This document shows, piece after piece, positions 7,057-12,874 of a stretch of 12,874 nt of DNA (the stretch's first letter is position 1; every line of letters begins with the position of its first letter). This stretch comes from CANGYM01 sp044235825 (GTDB lineage: Bacteria; Pseudomonadota; Alphaproteobacteria; JAJTHO01; CANGYM01), in NCBI GenBank assembly GCA_044235825.1, contig JBIIHL010000035.1:1-12874 (forward strand), written 5' to 3'. Below the pieces are notes generated by a model, which did not search any database, was not told where the DNA came from, and was given only the letters and a program-made list of their open reading frames with translations. The translations under genes and the position numbers were made by a program.

Positions 7057-7062
7057 TATACT
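7057..7062 (+). promoter_or_regulatory. Possible -10 element before the 7094 gene
   Basis: TATACT lies in the 48-base gap after proB and would start a transcript near 7069, about 25 bases before the ATG at 7094. The best -35 match (TTAACG at 7031-7036) is 20 bases away, so the promoter is weak at best. It is the only hint that the last three genes are transcribed separately from dapF-mtaB-proB. Confidence 0.3.
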
Positions 7063-7093
7063 CCGGCAACATTTAGGAAAGATATCAAACGTC

Positions 7094-8149
7094 ATGGCTG
7101 AGGAAAAATCGGAACTCTCGTCGTTGCAGGAACGCCTGAAAGCCATGCGGGACAAGCAGCGGGCGATGGAAAAAGACGAAGACAAACAAAAAGAATCACA
7201 AACCGCCCCGACAAATCCACCAAAACCCGCGCCCAAAGAGCCGCCCAAATCCCCACCTGAACCCAAGGCCCCCCCCCAAGACACCGATGATGCCGCCGCC
7301 AGAATCCGCGAGCGCCTAAAAAAAGCCGTCGCCCCAGAATCCCCCGAGGTCCAACCCGAAAAACAGGCACCCGAGCCCCCCAAAAAGCCGCCAGAGTCCG
7401 AGACCCCGCCCGAGGCCAAGCCCGAAAATCCCGCGGATCGCTTGCGGGCGTTGCTGGAAAAACATCGGCAGGAACAACAGCAGCGGGCCTTGGAAGAAGA
7501 AGAGGCCGCCGCCCCCCCCCGCCCTGAACCCAAGCCGCCCCAGCCCGCCCCCAGACCGCCTGAGCCAACAGACGAACCCGCCCCCGTTTTCGAACCCGCG
7601 CCGGCCCCCACATTTTCGCCGTCCCGCTCTTTTGGCCCTGCTCAGCCGGGGTATGGGGGGCCTGCCACCCCGTCGCCTGTGGCCAAGCCCCCCTTGCGCT
7701 ATCGCCTGCGCGTGGGCTGGGAAGCGGTGGCGAAAACCAAGATGGGCAAGATTTTTCTGCGGGAAACGTCGCCTTTCATGCGCCTAGCGGCGGCGGCATC
7801 GTTGCTGGTGCTGGTGGGGGTCAGTCTGGCCTTTATGGCCGATCGGTACTGCAGCATGAATGATTTGCTGCGGGTCTATTGCCAAAAAGGCATCGCCCCG
7901 CCCGAGGCCTGTCAGCGCGATTACGGCATGTTTGATGTCACCGATATGCGGTATTGGCAGCAGCTGCGGAGTTACTATGACTCTGGGTTCATCATCCCAT
8001 GGACTTATGTTTATGTGATGGTGGGGCACGCGCTGGCCGCGTTGGTTTTGGGGGTGATGGGATTGTACCATGGATCCCGTGTCTATCGGAAAATCCTGCG
8101 ATTTTTGACGTTCCCCTTACGCAAATTGGGCCTTTTCAGAAGACTATAA
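7094..8149 (+). CDS. Proline-rich two-helix membrane protein, unknown function
   Basis: The 351-residue product is not recognised. Residues 1-200 are charged and proline-rich, without a signal peptide. They contain three similar short helices separated by Pro/Glu/Lys linkers: L-Q-E-R-L-K-A-M (11-18), R-I-R-E-R-L-K-K-A (70-78) and D-R-L-R-A-L-L-E-K (115-123). Two membrane helices follow, at about 229-249 and 302-325, and the C-terminus is strongly basic. By the positive-inside rule the long arm and the tail are cytoplasmic. The loop of about 50 residues between the helices is periplasmic and carries cysteines at 253, 263 and 273, exactly ten apart. Two runs of nine C (7269-7277, 7512-7520) lie in the arm. 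It precedes the VirB6-like gene, so an accessory role in the same envelope complex is plausible. The ATG at 7094 is preferred over the in-frame upstream alternative at 7049, which overlaps the possible promoter. Confidence 0.85.
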   Translation: MAEEKSELSSLQERLKAMRDKQRAMEKDEDKQKESQTAPTNPPKPAPKEPPKSPPEPKAPPQDTDDAAARIRERLKKAVAPESPEVQPEKQAPEPPKKPPESETPPEAKPENPADRLRALLEKHRQEQQQRALEEEEAAAPPRPEPKPPQPAPRPPEPTDEPAPVFEPAPAPTFSPSRSFGPAQPGYGGPATPSPVAKPPLRYRLRVGWEAVAKTKMGKIFLRETSPFMRLAAAASLLVLVGVSLAFMADRYCSMNDLLRVYCQKGIAPPEACQRDYGMFDVTDMRYWQQLRSYYDSGFIIPWTYVYVMVGHALAALVLGVMGLYHGSRVYRKILRFLTFPLRKLGLFRRL

Positions 8150-8153
8150 TTTG

Positions 8154-8172
8154 AAATAAAATCCTTTTATTT
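8154..8172 (+). terminator. AT-only hairpin after the 7094 gene
   Basis: AAATAAAA (8154-8161) and TTTTATTT (8165-8172) form a perfect 8-pair stem with a TCC loop, 5 bases after the stop codon. It contains no G-C pair and no separate downstream T run, so it is at most a weak terminator or an mRNA 3'-end structure. Confidence 0.3.
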
Positions 8173-8196
8173 TGACCAAAAAAACGCTAAACTGTG

Positions 8197-8330
8197 ACTG
8201 TCAGGACTTGCGCATAACGCTCGTCATTGCGAGCGTAGCGAAGCAATCCAGAAATGCCGGCAGCGGAAAGACTGGATTGCCACGCCTCCTACGGAGGCTC
8301 GCAATGACGTTGTGCGAAAGTTTTGACAGT
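8197..8330. repeat. Long imperfect palindromic repeat (GTCATTGCGAG type)
   Basis: The core at 8222-8309 has outer arms CGTCATTGCGAG (8222-8233) and CTCGCAATGACG (8298-8309) and inner arms GCAATCCAG (8243-8251) and CTGGATTGC (8272-8280). The symmetry continues outside the core with ACTGTCA, ACTT, GCA and AACG blocks. These reach TGACAGT at 8324-8330, so the whole could fold into one hairpin of about 134 bases. The core resembles dispersed palindromic repeats known from many bacterial genomes, which I recall as giving peptides like V-I-A-S-x-A-K-Q-S when translated. Here it fills most of the 154 bases between two genes and stays open in the frame of the downstream gene. Confidence 0.85.
8284..8298 (+). 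promoter_or_regulatory. Ribosome site of the large gene, inside a repeat hairpin
   Basis: GGAGG (8293-8297) lies 6 bases before the ATG at 8304, a near-ideal Shine-Dalgarno. It is also the 3' arm of a small stem, GCCTCC (8284-8289), loop TAC, GGAGGC (8293-8298), within the right half of the palindromic repeat. The repeat therefore seems to supply both the ribosome site and the start codon, and could hide them in RNA structure. Whether this start is used is not proven. Confidence 0.5.
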
Positions 8331-11300
8331 GATCACATAAACTCTGGGTTGTCCGTGTACCCGTCTGGTTTTCTTTTGGGGGCTTGTTTTTGGCGCAGGC
8401 TGGCGCTGATCGTGGCCCTGTGCCTTGTTTTGGCGGGTGGGGCGGGGGCCATACCTGTCAATCCTGCAACGTTTAACAAGCCTGCGCCGTCTGGTTCTTC
8501 AACCGGTGGGTCGTGCCCAGGAAATTATTTTAAACTGACCCCAAAAGGGGGAAATTCATTTTTGCTGACCTATTATGAAAATGGTACGGCCAAAAAAACC
8601 TTTGATATTGTCAGCGGACACAAAGGCAAAGTCCCCACAGAGGCGTCAGGGGATAAAGAAGGGTCCAACAATCCCATTCCCCAAGGGGTTTTTTCCATCG
8701 GAACCCCAGAAGCAGTCAGGCCGTCTGATCCCATAGGGGAGCTAGGGCCTACATGGATTTCCATCGACACCAAAGGGTACGGAGGCCGATCCGCCATTGG
8801 ATTTCACGCAGATGCGGATGGTGATGGACAAAGCCGAGGGTGCGTGACCTTAAAAAACAAAGGCGATATCGGGGACATTGCCAATCTGGTTAATGGGGGG
8901 GCCAGAACGATTATTGTGGACCATGGGTTGAAAGAAAATCCCGTTGCGGGTGTCTGTTCCCCTGATGGGACGTCTTCAGAAACATCATCGGATGCCTCCG
9001 AAGACAAAGTCAAATCCATCGCTGAAATCCGCAACGGTTTGGCCAAAAGCTGTTTTGGGGGGCCGGTGATTGCCTTTGGGTTTGCGGTGCCCATGATTTT
9101 TGGGGAAAAGCTGCACGAAACCTTTGCCCCCTATGTATCGGGGATTTTGATGATTGTGTTTGCCATTTGGGCGTATCTTAAGGTCGGCAGTGCCCTGCTG
9201 CCCTTTGGCCCCAAAGACAAAGCGGCGGCCCTGTTTAACGCCATCGGGGTTCGGTTTTTTGTGGTGCTGGGGGTGGCGGTGTTATTGCTGGCCCCGAAAA
9301 CGGGCTACGGCGTGTATCGGGATTATATCATCACACCCATTTTATCGGCGGGCACCACTATTGTTGAGAAAATGTACGACATTGGCATTGAAACCAACCC
9401 CACCTTGGCGAAATTTGCCAAGGAAGACGGGGCCTGTACCCCCACCCCCATCAAGGGCCTAGATGCCAAATTAACGGCCCTAAAGGATAATTTGGAATGC
9501 AAGGTGTGCATGATCCAGCGGGCCTATAGCTATCCGTGGTCCTATGGTTTGTTTCAGGTGGGGAATGGGAAAATTTTCACCGGTTTGTTGTTGATGTTGG
9601 TGGGCATTGCGCCGTTTTTGATGTTTTTGTTTACGGTGGCGGATGTGTTTATGGTGCGCATCGGGTATGTGTCCTGCACATTGTCCGCCTATGCCGCGGC
9701 GGGGTGTTTTCCGGCATCACGGAAATATGCCATTACGGGGCTAAAGAGCCTCTCTGATGGGGCCATGGTTCTGGTTACATCCATGATTGCGGCCATGCTG
9801 TCCATATCCATGTTAACCACGGTGATTGAAAATCTGGACAAGGGCGGTCAAGCCGATTTTGCCGGAACAGGGGCCGGCAGCATCGCAACAGGGACAGCAA
9901 CACCGGCGGATACAGGGGGGGGCGTTGGATCAGGCGTTGGATCAGGATCAAGCCCAGCAGGAACAACCACAGCCCCCAAACCCCCCGTCACAAAACCCAA
10001 TAATCCCGCACCCACAACCCCTGGGGGTGGGGCCACGCAGGCATCGAATTTTCAAACCCCCACCACCACCTACGCCACCGGTCCCATGGGGGCCAGCACG
10101 CCCAATGCGACCTATGCGTCATGGTATCGGAATACCTATTTGCAGCAATCCCCCCCCAAAAATACGGGGTTTGATACGTTTGGGGAACGGAATCTTAGTG
10201 GATCCACTTTGGGGGATGTGCCTGTTGTGAATCCCTTTATGGATAATAAAACGCCAACATCGGGTAAGGGGCATCCACAAAACTTCGGAGCGTGGACCTC
10301 TTTTCGAAAGCATCAAGATGGTAGTCCCCGACAACATCTAGGGCAAGATTTTGATTGTCCCTTAAATCATCCCCTTCGTACCATGACAGAGGCTCGTGTT
10401 ATCTTTCACAGAGATGGGGAGTTTATTTACCGCGTGAGGAATCGATCTCAGGATACTATGGTCACGGTCCGTTATTTGCATTTGAGGGTTTTTAAGCCGA
10501 TTCCGGTGAATACAGTTATAACTCCCGCAACATTTGTAGGGTATTGTTTTGATGTGGGTGCAGGGGGCACGGGGGCCAACGCCCATTTGCATTTGGAAAT
10601 AGAGATTTGTGATAATCTCTCCTCCAGTGAATCTTTGGCCAGAATGCGGGCAAAATATCCGGCCAGTTTGGTCTCTGGGGCTGGGGGCATTCCTTTTCTA
10701 CCGGGTAGTACGTTTGGTGGCAGTACAGGCAGGAACTGTTATCTTATGCACCCCAATATCTTTGTTAAAGGCGCTATGTCTTTTACCGGCACCGAGGCCG
10801 CCGGCTTTTCCGCCGTGGCCACCAATTTCAAAAACTTTGGGATTTTGGATGTGGGCTTTTTGTTGGTGGTGGTGATGTGTATTGTGAGTTTGCAGATTTT
10901 AAAACAGGCCCAAAGATTCACCTCTGGTCAGGGTATGGGGGTCTTTATGAAGGCACTGGGCCAGATGATTACGGGGGTCATTCAGACGCTGGGGGCCATG
11001 GTTGGTGTGGGCGCGAAAGCCGCGGAAATGGCGGCGCCGGTGGCGGTCTGGGCTGGGGGTATGGCGGCGGGGGCAGCGGGACAAATTTTGCAAAGCACAG
11101 GACTGGACAAAGCCGTCAACCGCGCCGCCGAGGGGGTTCAGGGGGCCATGAACAACGTCACGCAGGGCCTTTCTGGGGTGATGGGCAACATAGGGTCCGG
11201 CATATCGGGGTTTGTGCAGCAATCCGTGCAAGCCGTCCAAGCTTTACCCATCACCCAGCGGGCTATGGAATTCCAGCAGGGTATGCGGGATTTAGCGGCG

Positions 11301-12455
11301 GGCATCGCATCCAGTGATTTCGCCCAAGGCATCGCACGGGTGGTCATGCCTGGGGTGGCGGTCCTGACGTTTGCCACAAAAAATATTGCCATGCCTGTGG
11401 CCGGTTTTGTGGGACGTGAGGTACTTTTACCCACCGCTGGGGCCGCTGTTCAGCAGGGTGCGGCGTTTGCCTTTAACACCCTAACCGATGATATGTTTAA
11501 GGATGTGAATTTTGCAGGCGAATTGCAAAATGCTCGGGAAAATCTTGCCAAAGCCCCCCTAAGCGAGGCCCCCGCACGTGATGCTACACCTGCAGTGGAA
11601 CAACAGGCTGGTCTGGTGCGTGTTCAAAACACCGGCGATCTCACCCGTACCGGCGAACGCCAAAGCGGTCCAAGTGACTGGGAGGTGTTGGGTGTGCGTG
11701 AGGGGGCCACGCTCGAGGAGATGCGGGCGGCTCTGAGAGAAAAAGGCAAAGCCCTGCATCCTGATATCAATCCAAATGGTGGAGAGTTCAGGGAGGTCAC
11801 GGCGGCCTTTGAGCGCCTGAAATCCCGTGATGATGTTCAGGGTGCTGCACCGCAAGGTGACACAACGCGGCAGTTGACGGGCACCACCGTTGCCCCCATG
11901 CCCAGAGGCGAAACAGGGGGTGGCCGCGCCGCCGAAGACTTCACACCACAGCCACGACAATCCGTCGAAAGAGGCTATCAGGGCCCCGATTCAAGCGCAT
12001 TTGAATTCGAAGGCACGGAATCCTCAGCATCAGAGGATACAGGCGATGACACCCCTTCAGCGCGGCAGGACAATGCCACAAACAGGGGGGCCGTGAAGGA
12101 TACAAGAGCCGAAAAAGAAAGAGAGAGAATTCAAGAAGCAAAGGAATCTGAAGCGAAAAAAGCCGCAGAAGAACGAGAGAAAGCACTGAAAGAAAAAAGA
12201 GAGGAAGAGGAAGAGAGAAGAGCACAAAAAGAAAAACAAGAAAAAGAGCTTAGAGCAAAAAGAGAGAAAGAAGAAAAAGAAGCCAAAGCCAAAAAAGAGA
12301 AAGAACAGCAAGCCGAGTTGGCGCGTCGCATTGAAGAGGTTAAAGATAAAGAAAATCGCGCTGTGCTCAATCGCCGCATTGAGGAACTCAGAAAAGAGGA
12401 ACTCAGAAAAAAAGAACAAAATCTAACCCCCACAGGCCCCAAATCCCGAAAATAA
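8304..12455 (+). CDS. VirB6/TrbL-like membrane protein fused to YkuD, M23 and J-domains
   Basis: Numbering is from the ATG at 8304 (1383 residues). A signal-peptide-like segment (31-49) is followed by an L,D-transpeptidase (YkuD-type) domain at about 71-207. Its motif is H168...S-R-G-C180-V, with Cys180 as nucleophile. The membrane core has hydrophobic segments at about 277-299, 313-330, 424-446 and 485-507, weaker ones at 252-269 and 451-469, and one at 845-866. V-R-I-G-Y and C-F-P-A-S-R-K-Y-A resemble the conserved part of VirB6/TrbL channel subunits. Between helices, after a Gly/Pro/Thr linker (512-586), sits an M23 endopeptidase (654-768) with H678-x3-D682, H726 and H761-L-H763. A Gly/Ala helical region (867-1081) leads to a J-domain (1124-1178; H-P-D at 1152-1154) and a Lys/Glu-rich coiled coil (1266-1372). 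Topology puts both enzymes in the periplasm and the J-domain in the cytoplasm. Start alternatives are TTG 8172, TTG 8349, GTG 8355 and TTG 8376. Domain calls for M23 and J are strong, YkuD good, VirB6 moderate. Confidence 0.88.
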   Translation: MTLCESFDSDHINSGLSVYPSGFLLGACFWRRLALIVALCLVLAGGAGAIPVNPATFNKPAPSGSSTGGSCPGNYFKLTPKGGNSFLLTYYENGTAKKTFDIVSGHKGKVPTEASGDKEGSNNPIPQGVFSIGTPEAVRPSDPIGELGPTWISIDTKGYGGRSAIGFHADADGDGQSRGCVTLKNKGDIGDIANLVNGGARTIIVDHGLKENPVAGVCSPDGTSSETSSDASEDKVKSIAEIRNGLAKSCFGGPVIAFGFAVPMIFGEKLHETFAPYVSGILMIVFAIWAYLKVGSALLPFGPKDKAAALFNAIGVRFFVVLGVAVLLLAPKTGYGVYRDYIITPILSAGTTIVEKMYDIGIETNPTLAKFAKEDGACTPTPIKGLDAKLTALKDNLECKVCMIQRAYSYPWSYGLFQVGNGKIFTGLLLMLVGIAPFLMFLFTVADVFMVRIGYVSCTLSAYAAAGCFPASRKYAITGLKSLSDGAMVLVTSMIAAMLSISMLTTVIENLDKGGQADFAGTGAGSIATGTATPADTGGGVGSGVGSGSSPAGTTTAPKPPVTKPNNPAPTTPGGGATQASNFQTPTTTYATGPMGASTPNATYASWYRNTYLQQSPPKNTGFDTFGERNLSGSTLGDVPVVNPFMDNKTPTSGKGHPQNFGAWTSFRKHQDGSPRQHLGQDFDCPLNHPLRTMTEARVIFHRDGEFIYRVRNRSQDTMVTVRYLHLRVFKPIPVNTVITPATFVGYCFDVGAGGTGANAHLHLEIEICDNLSSSESLARMRAKYPASLVSGAGGIPFLPGSTFGGSTGRNCYLMHPNIFVKGAMSFTGTEAAGFSAVATNFKNFGILDVGFLLVVVMCIVSLQILKQAQRFTSGQGMGVFMKALGQMITGVIQTLGAMVGVGAKAAEMAAPVAVWAGGMAAGAAGQILQSTGLDKAVNRAAEGVQGAMNNVTQGLSGVMGNIGSGISGFVQQSVQAVQALPITQRAMEFQQGMRDLAAGIASSDFAQGIARVVMPGVAVLTFATKNIAMPVAGFVGREVLLPTAGAAVQQGAAFAFNTLTDDMFKDVNFAGELQNARENLAKAPLSEAPARDATPAVEQQAGLVRVQNTGDLTRTGERQSGPSDWEVLGVREGATLEEMRAALREKGKALHPDINPNGGEFREVTAAFERLKSRDDVQGAAPQGDTTRQLTGTTVAPMPRGETGGGRAAEDFTPQPRQSVERGYQGPDSSAFEFEGTESSASEDTGDDTPSARQDNATNRGAVKDTRAEKERERIQEAKESEAKKAAEEREKALKEKREEEEERRAQKEKQEKELRAKREKEEKEAKAKKEKEQQAELARRIEEVKDKENRAVLNRRIEELRKEELRKKEQNLTPTGPKSRK
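9921..9944 (+). repeat. 12-base tandem duplication in the linker
   Basis: GGCGTTGGATCA occurs twice in direct succession and codes for G-V-G-S twice, in the flexible linker before the M23 domain of the large protein. It directly follows a run of eight G. It changes linker length without breaking the frame. Confidence 0.9.
12381..12410 (+). repeat. 15-base perfect tandem repeat in the coiled-coil tail
   Basis: GAGGAACTCAGAAAA is repeated twice without change, coding for E-E-L-R-K twice near the C-terminus of the large protein. A related R-R-I-E-E peptide also occurs twice just upstream. The identical codons point to recent duplication. Confidence 0.9.
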
Positions 12456-12458
12456 ACC

Positions 12459-12874
12459 ATGACCCAAACCCCTGAACCCCCTGTTTTGGATTATGAAATG
12501 ACGTTTCACCGTCTGCGGGATGTCATTCACCAACAGCAGCAGCATCTGGCGCAGGTTGAGATGTATCAAAATCAGGCGGCGTCTTTGTTGGCCTCCCTCT
12601 CCGCCCCCGATATGGTGGCCAAGGTCAAAGGGCGCATTCAGCTGGATTATCAACGGCATTTGCTGGCCGCGGCCTTTTTGGATTTCATGAAACTGGATGC
12701 GGTGGGCGTTCATGATGATCGGGCGAAAGATTTGCTTAATTTTATAAAAAATGCTACAATCGTGAATGATCTGCGTTTGGCCGCGGATCGGGTAAAGGAT
12801 TATGCGGAAACCTTAAAACAGGATCCCAACGTGTACAGCATGACCGATGCGGATTTGATTCGTTTGACCGAGCG
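12459..12874 (+). CDS. Hypothetical helical protein (5' part only)
   Basis: The ATG lies 3 bases after the stop of the large gene, and the frame stays open for 138 codons to the window edge. The visible protein begins M-T-Q-T-P-E-P-P and then is helical and soluble. It has a Gln-rich stretch (H-Q-Q-Q-Q-H near residue 24), a helix with Y-Q-R-H-L-L-A-A-A-F-L-D-F and an acidic end. No signal peptide, membrane segment or known motif is seen. The spacing implies co-translation with the large gene by reinitiation, because no Shine-Dalgarno is evident. Its cytoplasmic character next to a J-domain protein makes a partner or accessory role possible, but that is only context. Confidence 0.75.
   Translation, partial: MTQTPEPPVLDYEMTFHRLRDVIHQQQQHLAQVEMYQNQAASLLASLSAPDMVAKVKGRIQLDYQRHLLAAAFLDFMKLDAVGVHDDRAKDLLNFIKNATIVNDLRLAADRVKDYAETLKQDPNVYSMTDADLIRLTE

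Noticed and set aside
7009..7613. Gly/Ser-rich and Trp/Gly-rich antisense frames opposite the proline-rich gene
   Set aside because: Low-complexity shadows of Pro/Lys/Glu codons on the plus strand; the plus-strand reading has a sensible membrane-protein layout.
8154..8172. Strong Rho-independent terminator between the last membrane genes
   Set aside because: The stem has only A-T pairs and no separate following T run, so I list it as weak only and do not use it to split the operon.
8172..8303. N-terminal extension of the large protein from TTG 8172
   Set aside because: These 44 codons are almost entirely palindromic repeat sequence, there is no ribosome site for the TTG, and the signal peptide would be buried about 75 residues in. 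The ATG at 8304 with GGAGG, or a later start, is more likely.
8197..8330. Insertion sequence or CRISPR-type array
   Set aside because: It is a single palindrome with no transposase, target duplications or regularly spaced direct repeats; a dispersed palindromic repeat is the better description.
12057..12460. Antisense open frames rich in Phe and Ser opposite the coiled-coil tail
   Set aside because: They are the mirror image of Lys/Glu codons on the plus strand, which makes Phe/Ser/Leu-rich frames without stops. There is no ribosome site or recognisable protein.

Overview
The window looks like a chromosomal segment of a flagellated alphaproteobacterium. It is GC-rich overall: 60-base samples are about 63% G+C in dapF and 65% in the 3' part of the large gene. 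Gly GGG and Pro CCC codons are used heavily. The evidence for the group is the flagellar order flgF-flgG-flgA-flgH, a sigma-54 promoter in front of it, and the protein families present. The genus cannot be fixed from the sequence alone.

Left part, minus strand (1-2274): a tight flagellar rod and ring operon reads flgF, flgG, flgA, flgH, with flgH running off the window. A textbook -24/-12 sigma-54 promoter lies 45-62 bases upstream of flgF. Beside it, on the plus strand, is a small island (2298-3813). It holds a HicA/HicB toxin-antitoxin pair with an apparently leaderless promoter and a palindromic operator, then an AT-rich gene of unknown function (about 36% G+C in samples) with its own promoter.

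Middle, plus strand (3843-7045): a compact housekeeping operon with overlapping genes. It encodes dapF (diaminopimelate epimerase, for lysine and peptidoglycan), mtaB (tRNA methylthiotransferase) and proB (glutamate 5-kinase, for proline).

Right part, plus strand (7094-12874): the most unusual region. A 351-residue protein has a long proline-rich cytoplasmic arm and two membrane helices. It is followed by a 134-base imperfect palindromic repeat, which appears to supply the Shine-Dalgarno and ATG of a 1383-residue protein. That protein combines a signal peptide, an L,D-transpeptidase-like (YkuD-type) domain, a VirB6/TrbL-like membrane core, an M23 (LytM) endopeptidase domain inserted between membrane helices with all expected metal and catalytic residues, a J-domain with an intact HPD motif, and a Lys/Glu-rich coiled-coil tail. 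A further helical protein starts 3 bases after its stop and runs off the window. The three genes plausibly form one unit. My inference is a type IV secretion-like or other envelope-spanning machine whose inner-membrane channel subunit carries its own peptidoglycan-remodelling enzymes and a cytoplasmic chaperone-recruiting domain. No other secretion genes (VirB4, VirB8-10, VirD4) are visible here, so the system assignment remains an inference.

No rRNA, tRNA, CRISPR array or complete insertion sequence was seen. No gene-free stretch exceeds 160 bases.
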